Shown: one piece after another, positions 16,263 through 25,700 of the stretch
Layout: every line of letters starts with the position of its first letter
How positions within the stretch are numbered: position 1 is the stretch's first letter
Assembly: GCA_024226555.1 (NCBI GenBank)
Contig: JAAELO010000582.1
Coordinates: forward strand, 1-44,120
Direction of reading: 5' to 3'
Length of the DNA stretch: 44,120 bases
Origin: Desulfobacterales bacterium
GTDB lineage: Bacteria > Desulfobacterota > Desulfobacteria > Desulfobacterales > JAAELO01
Notes under the pieces: generated by a model
What the model saw: the letters and a program-made list of their open reading frames with translations, nothing else
What the model was told of the DNA's origin: nothing
Database searches by the model: none
Program-made: the position numbers and the translations under genes

Positions 16263-17371
16263 TGAATTTTTATAGCAAAATTTTAAATCTACAGAATTTT
16301 GATTTCAATACATTTTTTAAAAATGTTACTAAATCGCAAATATTTAAGATACTTGAAAAAAATAGGATAGATGAAAATGATTTTTTAGCTCTTCTTTCAC
16401 CAGTGGCTGAAGATTACCTTGAAGATATGGCACAAAAATCAAAAATTCTTACCCAAAATAATTTTGGTAAAACAATATCATTATATACACCACTATACCT
16501 CTCAAATTATTGTAAAAACAGGTGTGTTTATTGTGGTTTTAATACTGAAAGTAAACAATTAAGAAAGCAACTATCTTTTGATGATGTATATAAAGAAGCG
16601 TCTATTATTTCTTCAACAGGATTAAAGCATATTCTTATTCTAACTGGTGATAGTAGGGAAAAGTCCTCTGTACAATACATTAAAAAATGCATTGAAATAC
16701 TAAAAGAGTTTTTTGATTCTATTGCTATTGAAATCTATGCTCTTGAAACAGATGAGTATAAAGAGCTAAATGATGCCGGTGCGGATTCACTAACTATATA
16801 TCAGGAAACTTATAATGAATCTTTGTACAAGGATCTTCACCTTAAGGGTCCTAAAAGGGACTATGAATACAGAATAAATGCTCCTGAAAGAGGTGCTGTT
16901 GCAGGAATGCACTCAATTAATATAGCAGCTCTCCTTGGACTTGATGATTTTAGAAGAGACGCCTTTTTTACAGGTATTCATGCAGACTATCTACAACAAA
17001 AATACCCGGCAGTTGAGATTGGTATATCAATGCCAAGAATCAGACCTGTAGATGGCGGGTTTAAACCCCTACATAATGTTTCTGATAGAAATTTGTTACA
17101 ATTTATAACAGCATTTCGAATTTTTATGCCAAGGTGTGGGATCACTATTTCAACCAGAGAAAATGAGAAATTAAGGGATAACTTACTACCACTTGGTGTA
17201 ACAAAGATGTCAGCAGGCTCAACAACAACTGTTGGAGGTCATTCAGATAGTGAGGATGAATCAAAACAGTTTGAGATATCTGATAAAAGAAGTGTTTCTG
17301 ATATGATGAGTGCTATAAAATCTTTTGGTTATCAACCTGTTTTTAAAGATTGGGAGCAACTTAACCTATGA
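16262..17371 (+). CDS. thiH: ThiH, 2-iminoacetate synthase (tyrosine lyase)
   Basis: A 369-residue radical SAM enzyme that cleaves tyrosine to dehydroglycine (2-iminoacetate) and p-cresol to feed ThiG. The CxxxCxxC motif is at Cys84/88/91 (NYCKNRCVYCGF), followed by a GDS/LTGD-type motif (ILTGDSREK) and a C-terminal SAGSTTTVGGHS as in ThiH. Length is typical. Use of ThiH rather than the oxygen-dependent ThiO fits an anaerobe. It overlaps thiG by one base and thiF by four. Confidence 0.95.
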   Translation: MNFYSKILNLQNFDFNTFFKNVTKSQIFKILEKNRIDENDFLALLSPVAEDYLEDMAQKSKILTQNNFGKTISLYTPLYLSNYCKNRCVYCGFNTESKQLRKQLSFDDVYKEASIISSTGLKHILILTGDSREKSSVQYIKKCIEILKEFFDSIAIEIYALETDEYKELNDAGADSLTIYQETYNESLYKDLHLKGPKRDYEYRINAPERGAVAGMHSINIAALLGLDDFRRDAFFTGIHADYLQQKYPAVEIGISMPRIRPVDGGFKPLHNVSDRNLLQFITAFRIFMPRCGITISTRENEKLRDNLLPLGVTKMSAGSTTTVGGHSDSEDESKQFEISDKRSVSDMMSAIKSFGYQPVFKDWEQLNL

Positions 17372-17976
17372 ATTTTGAGTCTGCCATATCAAGGTATTTA
17401 AATGAAGATCAACTTAAAAGAATAAGATCTTTTACTGTTGGTATTGCAGGTGCTGGGGGATTAGGCTCAAATTGTGCTAATTTACTTGTAAGATCCGGAT
17501 TTAAAAATTTTGTAATAGCAGATTTTGATATTGTTGATCACTCAAATCTGAATAGACAGTTTTTCTTTTCGGATCAACTGGGAATGAATAAAACAGAAAT
17601 GCTTTGTAAAAATCTAATTAAAATTAATAGAAACATTGAGATTAAGCAATTTAGTGAGAAATTAAATTCCAAAAACATTAAGAGCACATTTAAAAATTGT
17701 AATATAATAGTTGAAGCTTTTGATGATCCTTTTATGAAAAAAACTATTACAGAAATATATATTAATTCTGATAAATTTATTGTAGCAGCTTCAGGTATTT
17801 CAGGTTTTAATATGTTTGATAAGATCAAAGCAAAGAAAATAAGGGATAATTTTTACCTTGTGGGCGATGGTATCTCTGAAGTGTCTGTAGATAGTCCACC
17901 TGTTGCTCCTGGTGTAAATATAGCAGCTTCTATTCAGGCAGATATCGTTTTAAGCCATGCTCTTGGTAAACTATGA
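17368..17976 (+). CDS. thiF: ThiF, ThiS adenylyltransferase (short form)
   Basis: A 202-residue E1-like enzyme that activates ThiS with ATP. It has the nucleotide loop VGIAGAGGLGSNCA (24-37) and the adenylation motif DFDIVDHSNLNRQ. It is the short family found with ThiH in anaerobes and lacks the zinc-binding CxxC pairs and the extra C-terminal part of enterobacterial ThiF (about 250 residues). A role in loading ThiS is supported by the operon. It overlaps thiE by ATGA. Confidence 0.92.
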   Translation: MNFESAISRYLNEDQLKRIRSFTVGIAGAGGLGSNCANLLVRSGFKNFVIADFDIVDHSNLNRQFFFSDQLGMNKTEMLCKNLIKINRNIEIKQFSEKLNSKNIKSTFKNCNIIVEAFDDPFMKKTITEIYINSDKFIVAASGISGFNMFDKIKAKKIRDNFYLVGDGISEVSVDSPPVAPGVNIAASIQADIVLSHALGKL

Positions 17977-19028
17977 ATAAGGAATCTATGTTAGATAACT
18001 ATAGAATAATAGATGCAAATATAAATAGAATTTCAGAAGGTTTGAGAGTTCTTGAGGATATTGCAAGGTTTTCAACAAACTCTAATGATATTATTAAATC
18101 ATTAAAGCAATTAAGACACAATATTCGTAAAAATCTACCTGATTCAACAAAATTTATATCCTCAAGAAATACTCTTACTGATGATGGATTTATAAATTCC
18201 CAGAGTTCAGAATTAGACAAAAAATTTACTCATTCTGATCTTATAAATGCAAATTTTAAAAGAGCCCAGGAAGGGCTTAGAGTTGTAGAGGAAATATTTA
18301 ATACTAAAGGAGACTACAAATTATCAAAACTTTATGAAAAGTATCGTTTTGAATCTTATGAACTTGAGAAAAAATTTGTTCTTTTTTTTAATAAATCTAA
18401 ATCTCTAACTAACATCCAAAGTGACATCTATTGCCTGACCGATGAAAATCTATCTAAAGGAAGGAATAATATTCAGGTTGTTAAAGAGATGATTGATGCC
18501 GGAATTAAGGTTATTCAGTACAGAGAAAAAGAGAAGTATTCAATTGATAAGTACAATGAATGTTCAGAAATAAGACGCTTAACAAGTGATAATGATGTTA
18601 CTTTTATCGTAAATGATGATGTAGCGCTCGCTTTATCAGTATCTTCAGATGGCATACATATTGGACAAAAAGACCTTCCCGTTGAAGAGGTACGAAAAAT
18701 AGTTGGTGATAATTATATTATTGGACTATCAACACATTCACCTGATCAGGCAGACAGTGCTGTTGAAAATAACGTCGATTATATAGGTGCTGGTCCTGTC
18801 TTTCATACAAATACCAAAAAGGATGTTTGTGATCCTGTGGGACTTAAATACATAAATTATGTAAATGAAAATATTGATATTCCTTTTGTAGCTATAGGAG
18901 GAATAAAGGAAAGTAACATTAAGGAAGTATATGAAAATGGTGCTTCAACATTTGCATTAGTCAGCGAAATTGTTGGGGCTGAAAATATTTCACAAAAAAT
19001 AAAAGATATTAGAAAAATTATAACATAA
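17973..19028 (+). CDS. thiE: ThiD2-ThiE fusion: HMP-P kinase and thiamine-phosphate synthase
   Basis: A 351-residue two-domain protein. Residues about 5-135 form a helical ThiD2-type domain with two similar repeats, IDANINRISEGLRVLEDIARF (near 13-33) and NANFKRAQEGLRVVEEIF (about 91-108). ThiD2 is a monofunctional HMP-phosphate kinase known as an N-terminal fusion to ThiE in cyanobacteria and some others. Residues about 150-351 are ThiE, with VIQYREKEK, FIVNDDVALA, DGIHIGQKDLP, GLSTHSPDQA, YIGAGPVFHT and IPFVAIGGI. The fused protein would phosphorylate HMP-P to HMP-PP and couple it to thiazole phosphate. No separate thiD is in the operon, which supports this. Domain boundaries are estimates. 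Confidence 0.93.
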   Translation: MNKESMLDNYRIIDANINRISEGLRVLEDIARFSTNSNDIIKSLKQLRHNIRKNLPDSTKFISSRNTLTDDGFINSQSSELDKKFTHSDLINANFKRAQEGLRVVEEIFNTKGDYKLSKLYEKYRFESYELEKKFVLFFNKSKSLTNIQSDIYCLTDENLSKGRNNIQVVKEMIDAGIKVIQYREKEKYSIDKYNECSEIRRLTSDNDVTFIVNDDVALALSVSSDGIHIGQKDLPVEEVRKIVGDNYIIGLSTHSPDQADSAVENNVDYIGAGPVFHTNTKKDVCDPVGLKYINYVNENIDIPFVAIGGIKESNIKEVYENGASTFALVSEIVGAENISQKIKDIRKIIT

Positions 19029-19043
19029 ACAGGAAATATAATT

Positions 19044-20348
19044 ATGAACTATACAACTCAAATGGATGCAGCACGTAAAGATATAATAACAAAAGAGATG
19101 GAAATTGTTGCATTAAAAGAAAAAATGAATGTTCACCAGTTAAAAGATTTAATAGCTGAGGGAAAAGTAGTAATTCCTGCAAATAAGAACCATAAAAACC
19201 TCGACCCTGAAGGTATTGGAGAAGGGTTACGCACAAAAATCAATGTGAATTTAGGTATTTCAAAAGATTGTCATAATATTGAAAAAGAGCTTGAAAAGGT
19301 TAAAGCTGCTATCGATTTTAAAGCCGAAGCAATTATGGATTTGAGTTGTTATGGCAAAACTAGAGAGTTCAGACAAAAACTTGTTGAAATGTCTAAGGTG
19401 ATGATTGGAACAGTACCAATTTATGATGCTGTTGGGTTTTATGATAAAAACATTAATGATATAACTGTTGATGATTTCTTCGAAGTTGTTGAAACTCATG
19501 TTAAAGATGGTGTTGACTTTCTTACAATTCACTGCGGGCTTAATAAAGCTACTGCAGAAAAAATTGATAAGCACGAACGGTTAACAAGTGTAGTGTCCAG
19601 AGGAGGTTCACTTCTTTATGCCTGGATGAAACTAAATAACGCTGAGAATCCATTTTATGAGCATTATGACAGGCTTCTTGATATATGTGCTGAATATGAT
19701 GTTACACTTAGTTTAGGTGATAGTTGCAGGCCTGGTAGTTTGCATGATTCAACAGATGCATGTCAGGTTGAAGAACTTATTGTTCTTGGTGAATTAACAA
19801 AAAAAGCATGGGAAAAAAATATTCAGGTAATGATTGAAGGCCCTGGTCACATGGCAATGAATGAGATCAAAGGTAATATGATGCTTGAAAAAAGATTGTG
19901 TCATGGTGCACCTTTTTATGTACTTGGACCTCTTGTAACCGATGTTGCTCCTGGTTACGATCATATTACAAGTGCTATTGGAGGAGCTATCGCAGCTTCA
20001 AGTGGTGCTGATTTTCTTTGTTATGTTACTCCTGCTGAACATCTGAGATTACCTACTCTTGATGATATGAAAGAGGGTATTATGGCCTCAAGGATTGCAG
20101 CTCATGCTGCTGATATTGCTAAAGGTATTAAGGGAGCAAGGGACTGGGATGATAAAATGAGTAAGGCAAGAGCAGATCTTGATTGGGAAAAAATGTATGA
20201 ACTATCAATTGACCCTGTTAAAGCAAGAGAGTATAGAGAAAGTACATTGACTGAAAATGAAGATACATGCTCAATGTGTGGAAAAATGTGTGCTGTTAGA
20301 AATATGGCAAGGCTAAAAGAGGGAAAAGATATCTCTTTAAATGATTAA
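19044..20348 (+). CDS. thiC: ThiC, HMP-P synthase
   Basis: A 434-residue radical SAM-type enzyme that turns aminoimidazole ribotide into HMP-phosphate. Family motifs include [82 protein letters not shown] and [17 protein letters not shown]. The C-terminal cluster motif reads CSMCGKMC (CxxCxxxC). It is the short form without the N-terminal extension of E. coli ThiC (about 630), common in anaerobes. The start has AGGAAA upstream, 15 nt after thiE. It is the last gene of the operon and is followed by a terminator. Confidence 0.97.
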   Translation: MNYTTQMDAARKDIITKEMEIVALKEKMNVHQLKDLIAEGKVVIPANKNHKNLDPEGIGEGLRTKINVNLGISKDCHNIEKELEKVKAAIDFKAEAIMDLSCYGKTREFRQKLVEMSKVMIGTVPIYDAVGFYDKNINDITVDDFFEVVETHVKDGVDFLTIHCGLNKATAEKIDKHERLTSVVSRGGSLLYAWMKLNNAENPFYEHYDRLLDICAEYDVTLSLGDSCRPGSLHDSTDACQVEELIVLGELTKKAWEKNIQVMIEGPGHMAMNEIKGNMMLEKRLCHGAPFYVLGPLVTDVAPGYDHITSAIGGAIAASSGADFLCYVTPAEHLRLPTLDDMKEGIMASRIAAHAADIAKGIKGARDWDDKMSKARADLDWEKMYELSIDPVKAREYRESTLTENEDTCSMCGKMCAVRNMARLKEGKDISLND

Positions 20349-20367
20349 GTATTCATATTGATATAAT

Positions 20368-20396
20368 AAGGAGAGGAATAATTCTCTCCTTATTTT
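20368..20396 (+). terminator. Terminator of the thiamine operon
   Basis: AAGGAGAG (20368-20375) and CTCTCCTT (20384-20391) form an 8-bp stem with an 8-nt loop, followed by TATTTTT. It begins 20 nt after the thiC stop. Confidence 0.88.
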
Positions 20397-20418
20397 TATA
20401 AAAGGATATCTGTTTGTT

Positions 20419-20838
20419 CTATGGAATATATTTTAAAATCTCACCGGTAATACATCTGTAGATCTCTTCATCTGAACCATATATGTCAATAGTATCCGGG
20501 TGATTAATTAGAGTTTCTATTACAAATGCAGTAATAAACAATCCCACTATATTTGGATTATTTACAAGTTTTCTAAATGGTGCACATTGATAATCAATAT
20601 CGAAATCATCTAATTTTGATAATTCTTCACATTTTATCTTAATTTGTTCCTGCAAAGAGTTTTTACTTGTTGTCTCAACCAAATCATTTTCAACAAGTTT
20701 CATAGCAATTTTATTTGCAATCTCATCTGACTTTGTTTTAACAGTTTTTATAGATAATCTTCTTTCTCTTTCAATAGAAGATTCAATTTTTGAAAGAATC
20801 AATGACTCTTTATTGTTTGGTCTGAATACTTTTGACAT
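20419..20838 (-). CDS. Unknown soluble helical protein
   Basis: A 139-residue protein, counting from the ATG at 20838 (MSKVFRPNNKES); the frame extends to 20922, but that part looks unlike a protein start. AAGGAA lies 15 nt upstream, a rather long spacing. Residues 10-80 are charged and probably helical (Glu/Lys/Ser-rich). The C-terminal half has a hydrophobic segment (NIVGLFITAFVIETLI) followed by DIYGSDEEIYRCITGEIL. I do not recognise a family and the function is unknown. It lies downstream of recJ on the same strand with a 40-nt gap or larger and could share its transcript. Confidence 0.6.
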   Translation of the reverse strand: MSKVFRPNNKESLILSKIESSIERERRLSIKTVKTKSDEIANKIAMKLVENDLVETTSKNSLQEQIKIKCEELSKLDDFDIDYQCAPFRKLVNNPNIVGLFITAFVIETLINHPDTIDIYGSDEEIYRCITGEILKYIP

Positions 20839-20962
20839 CTGAATTTTAAATTCCTTAAAATTTTCTGTTTTATTGTAAATACACGAATTTGTGAATATAT
20901 ACTTAATTGCTTTATTATGCAATATTTTATTCTAAAAGTATCGTTAAATTCCATTTATAGTC

Positions 20963-22666
20963 TTACAATTTATAGTCTTCAATTATTATTTGAATAGATC
21001 TTGAACCATTCCAGTAATTCCATCCAACATTATAAACTATACTGCTTATATAATTGATATTATTATTTAAAATATCATCATTGAAGAGAATTGCTTGAAA
21101 ATCACGTTTTGTTCCGGAAGTTTGTCTCAAATTCATTTTTTTATGATTTTTACCTACTGTAACGCAACTAATTACCTCTATATTATCTGACCTAAAAACA
21201 GGTGCTTTGTTTATAGTCCCACAAGGTTCAACAAGATTAAGTTCTTCCATTAACCTTCCATCAATCTCAGAAAATTCAAGATTACAATCAATTTCAATAG
21301 TTGGTTGTAAGTTACTACTTTTAATTATTTTTTCCGCATATTCATCAAACTTTTTACTAAAAATTCCAATGTTTTCAGTTTTAATAGATAAACCAGCCGC
21401 CATCTCATGACCGCCAAAGAGTTCAATCATTTTTTTATTTTCTCTAAACCCTTCATACATATTAATACCCTTTATACTTCTACCAGACCCCTTGCTTATA
21501 TCACCATTTTCTTCTAAGAGAACTACAGGTTTGAAAAATTTAGAAACTATTTTTGATGCTACGATTCCAAGGATGCCTGAATGCCATTTTGGTGAAGATA
21601 GAATAATTGAACTATTGTTAGAGATATTGTTGGTTTTAATTATTTCAAGAATCTCTTTCTCGGTTTCTTTCTCAATACTCTGCCTTTTTGAATTTAAATC
21701 AATCAAGTTATTAGAAATTTCATCAGATCTCTTTGAATCATTAGTTAAGAACAGCTCAACACAAATTTTTCCATGATCCATCCTTCCTGCTGCATTTATT
21801 TTTGGTGCAATTTTGAATCCAATATCATCCGAATTCATTATATTATGCTTTATTTTACAGCTCTTAAGAAGCGATTTGATACCATTTCGTCTCTTTTGAG
21901 AAATAATCTCAAAACCAGTTTTTACTAAAATTCTGTTTTCATTAATCATAGGAACAATATCTGCTACAGTACCTATTGCAACCATGTCGCATGCTTTTTT
22001 AAGATTTGGCTCTTTTATATTTTTATAAAAACCTTTTTCTCTCAAATACTGACGTAGAACTATCAATAAATAATATGTTACACCTACTCCCGCTAAATAA
22101 GTAAGACCAGATTTGCAATCCTTTCTTTTTGGATTTACCACAGCATAAGCATTTGGCATAACTTCAGGAACATCGTGATGGTCGCAAATTATAACATCCA
22201 TACCTTTAATTTTTGCACAATCTACAGCTTCATTACTCGTTACTCCATTATCAACTGTAATGATCAAATCAGCGTCGCATGTTTCTATAAAATCACTTTT
22301 TAAACCATATCCATCTTTTTTTCTGTGGGGAATAAAATAGGAAACTGTTGATTTTGACTCTTTTAAAAATTCATAAAGTATTACAGTTGAAGTGATTCCA
22401 TCTGCATCATAATCACCAAATATTATAATTTTATCGTTATTTATTATAGCTTCGTGTATACGTTTAGAAGCTTTTCTAATATCTTTAATACTATTTGGAT
22501 CTTTTAAGCATGAAAAGGATGGATTGAGAAATCCAAATACATCTTCTGTATTTTTATATCCTCTGTTTACAACTATTTTTGCTACAGTACTGCTGCACCT
22601 TAAAATTCTAACAATATTATCAACAAGATCCTGATCTGTTTCATTAAATATCCATTTTTTTTCCAT
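20963..22666 (-). CDS. recJ: RecJ, single-strand-specific 5'-3' exonuclease
   Basis: A 567-residue DHH/DHHA1 nuclease used in recombination and mismatch repair. Motifs from the N-terminus: IIFGDYDADGITS (motif I), ITVDNGVTSNEA, ICDHHDVPE (DHH), a long linker with PKINAAGRMDH, and the DHHA1 stretch SPKWHSGILGIVASKI with GSGRSIKGINMYEG and ELFGGHEMAAGL. A C-terminal OB-like domain follows. Length is normal. The start could be the ATG at 22666 (MEKKWIF, preferred because it aligns with RecJ proteins) or at 22684; neither has a clear ribosome binding site. Confidence 0.95.
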   Translation of the reverse strand: MEKKWIFNETDQDLVDNIVRILRCSSTVAKIVVNRGYKNTEDVFGFLNPSFSCLKDPNSIKDIRKASKRIHEAIINNDKIIIFGDYDADGITSTVILYEFLKESKSTVSYFIPHRKKDGYGLKSDFIETCDADLIITVDNGVTSNEAVDCAKIKGMDVIICDHHDVPEVMPNAYAVVNPKRKDCKSGLTYLAGVGVTYYLLIVLRQYLREKGFYKNIKEPNLKKACDMVAIGTVADIVPMINENRILVKTGFEIISQKRRNGIKSLLKSCKIKHNIMNSDDIGFKIAPKINAAGRMDHGKICVELFLTNDSKRSDEISNNLIDLNSKRQSIEKETEKEILEIIKTNNISNNSSIILSSPKWHSGILGIVASKIVSKFFKPVVLLEENGDISKGSGRSIKGINMYEGFRENKKMIELFGGHEMAAGLSIKTENIGIFSKKFDEYAEKIIKSSNLQPTIEIDCNLEFSEIDGRLMEELNLVEPCGTINKAPVFRSDNIEVISCVTVGKNHKKMNLRQTSGTKRDFQAILFNDDILNNNINYISSIVYNVGWNYWNGSRSIQIIIEDYKL

Positions 22667-22760
22667 AAAGTTCGTATATAACATTCATGACTAATGAACA
22701 ATTTAAATTGTTTTTTTTGGATTTTTACTTTTAAGAATGTCGTTCTAAGGTTTTTGAAAT

Positions 22761-25700
22761 CTATAGTTCATTGATATTTATTAATTTTCCATTATAGTAT
22801 TTCTCAAATTCTTCTATGGATTTTATTAATGATTCAAAATAGTCTTCACAATTTTTTAAGCTGCTTTCTGTTAATTCACCACTATCAATGTCAATGATAT
22901 TTGATAGTTCCTCTATCTTTAAATTTAGTTCACTCTCTGATTTATTTCCAGAAATTTTCTTAATAGTATTTATAACATTGTTAATAGTTTTAAGATCATT
23001 TTCCTGTAATAAAACATTTAGATAATTCATTTCATTTTTATACTGCTTCTTAAAATTTATCAAAATATCATAATATTTTTTTTCATTTACATTAATTGAT
23101 TTTTCAAAATCTATTTTATTCATATTAACTCTAAATTCAGCTGTAAAACTGAACACGGAACCTGATTTTCTATTTTCGACTGATATATCACCACCCATAA
23201 GTTCAACTATTTCTTTACTTATTGCTAAACCAAGTCCTGTTCCTCCATATTTTTTTGTAACAGATCTTTCTTCCTGAATAAATGGATTAAATATTTTATC
23301 AATAGAAGATTCCTTTATACCAATTCCTGTATCTGATACATCAAATTTTAATACTAAATAATCCTCTTTTTTTTCATTTAAACTAACTGATATCTTTATA
23401 TCACCTTTTTCTGTAAATTTAACTGCATTAGACATTAAATTACCGAGTATTTGTTCTAATCTAAAAGAATCTCCATATACTATTTCAGGTATATTTTTAT
23501 CTACAATTGCTGAAATAATAAGATTTTTCTTTTCTGCTTTTATCTTATATTTAGTTAACATTGTTTCAATTACACTATGTATATTTAACGGTTTTGCAGC
23601 TAATATAGTATTGCCTGATTCAATAGTTGAAAATTCTGAAATTTCGTACAATAGTTCCAGTAAATATTTTGCAGAAACCCGGATATTTTTTAAATAATTA
23701 ATTGTTTTTTCGGAATAATCGTTATCCAGTGCAAGCTCGGTCATACCTAATATTGACTTCATTGGAGTACTTATTTGATGACTAATACTTGCAAGAAATT
23801 CACTTTTATAAGTATTTGCCTTATCTACAGTATTTTTAGCTGATTTTACATCTTTCAAACTTTCCTGCAATTCAATATTTTTGATCGATAACTCTTTAGT
23901 ACGTTCAGCTACTTTTTTCTCAAGAGTACTATTTAAATCTTTCAATTTACTATAAATATATGCATTTTCAATTGATATTGCAGCCTGTGAGGACAATATT
24001 TTAAGCATTTCAACTCTATCTTCAGAAAATGCTCCTTTTACTCTATTATTCTCAAGATACAATACACCTGAAAAACGTGAATTGTATAGAATTGGTATAC
24101 AAATTAAAGATTTTGGTTTTTTTTCACTAATATAGTTATCATAAATGAATGTTCCATCCACAGAAGCATCATCCAAAACAAGATTTTCTCTTGTTCTTAT
24201 AACATAATTAATAACAGCGGCAGATATTTTGTCACAATTTTCAAATCTCATTCCATTTATTATATCGTTATCATCATCAATGTGAGCTGTTATAACAAAT
24301 TTGCCCTTATCCTTTAAAATTAAAAATCCTCTATGGGCCCCTGCATTTTCAATAACTATCGACATTAGCTTATCTATCAGTTTATCAAAAACTATCTCTT
24401 CTGATAGTGTTTGAGTTGCCTTCATCACAGCTACCATGTCTATTGTAATTGAATAATCAGATATAGTCTGATTCTTTATTGCTGAACTAATACTATAATC
24501 TACACTTTCAGTTCCTATTAAACCTGGATATTCTGACTGTAAAATTCTTGTTTTTCTCGAAGCACCCCATTTTGAATAGGCAAAAAAAGCATCATTTATG
24601 TGTAACTTACCGAGATTCATCCTTTTTTGACTTATATAAAACTTTGCTGCCAGTTCATTAGAAATTGCCTCATTTTGTAAGAAATTATTTTTTATCGCAC
24701 TTTCAATAGATTTTTCATAACATTTTTCAGCTTTTTTTATATTACCTGTAATTCGAAATAGCTCAGCTTCTATCAACAAGTATTTGTGAAGATTGTTTTC
24801 TTCACAATTTTTCGTCCAGAGTTTAAGTTTTTTCTGATTTTTTCTTACCCTGCTAATAAAGTTTCGCTTCTCTTTTTTAGTAACTTTATCGTAAAGAGCA
24901 ATTAAATAGAGTGAATTGTAAAAATTGTGCTCAACTATCTGCAATAATCCAAATGTTTCATTTCTAATTTTTTCAGCTTTTTTTATTACTTTATAACCTT
25001 CGTCTATATGTCCCAGTATAAAACATACTTTTATTTTCAATAGATAGTAATAAGATATTACAATTTTGTTTTTTGTTGCCAAATAGCCTTCATGGTCATA
25101 AGTATCATCTTTAAATATTATATTGTTTAAGTCAGGATTAACTAAATTTTCAACAAACTGAATATTGAGATGCATGTTTATATCATTTGAATCCTTAATT
25201 CTTTTTAAAAAATCATTGTAATTTTCACATTGACTTCTAATGTTTTCAAGCATGTCACCTTTTAATACCCTTCCAAACATAATCCAACTTGTTATAAAAC
25301 CAGCAAAAACAAAATCTCCACATTCGAGAGCTAAATTAAAAGCTTTTTGAAGATAATTGTTATTTTCATCAATATGTCTGTTCCAATGTGAAATAAAAGC
25401 TCCAAAAGTACCATACATTCGGCATCTAATCGAAATATCATTATACCTTTTATCAAGTTCAAGAGCTATTGTCGCAAGCTCATATCCATCTTTATACCTT
25501 CCTGAGAAAACCTGAATTAAACTTCCATAAGTTGCATATGCATAGGGTGAAAATTGTGAATTTCCAGAAATTAATGAACTTTTTATAATCTTCAGAATAA
25601 GATGTACCATCAGTTTTTTATTTACAAAATAAGATGAAATGACCATTTTTTGGAAAAAAAGCATTTTTTTCTCAAGTATAGGATCATTAATTTCCTTTTT

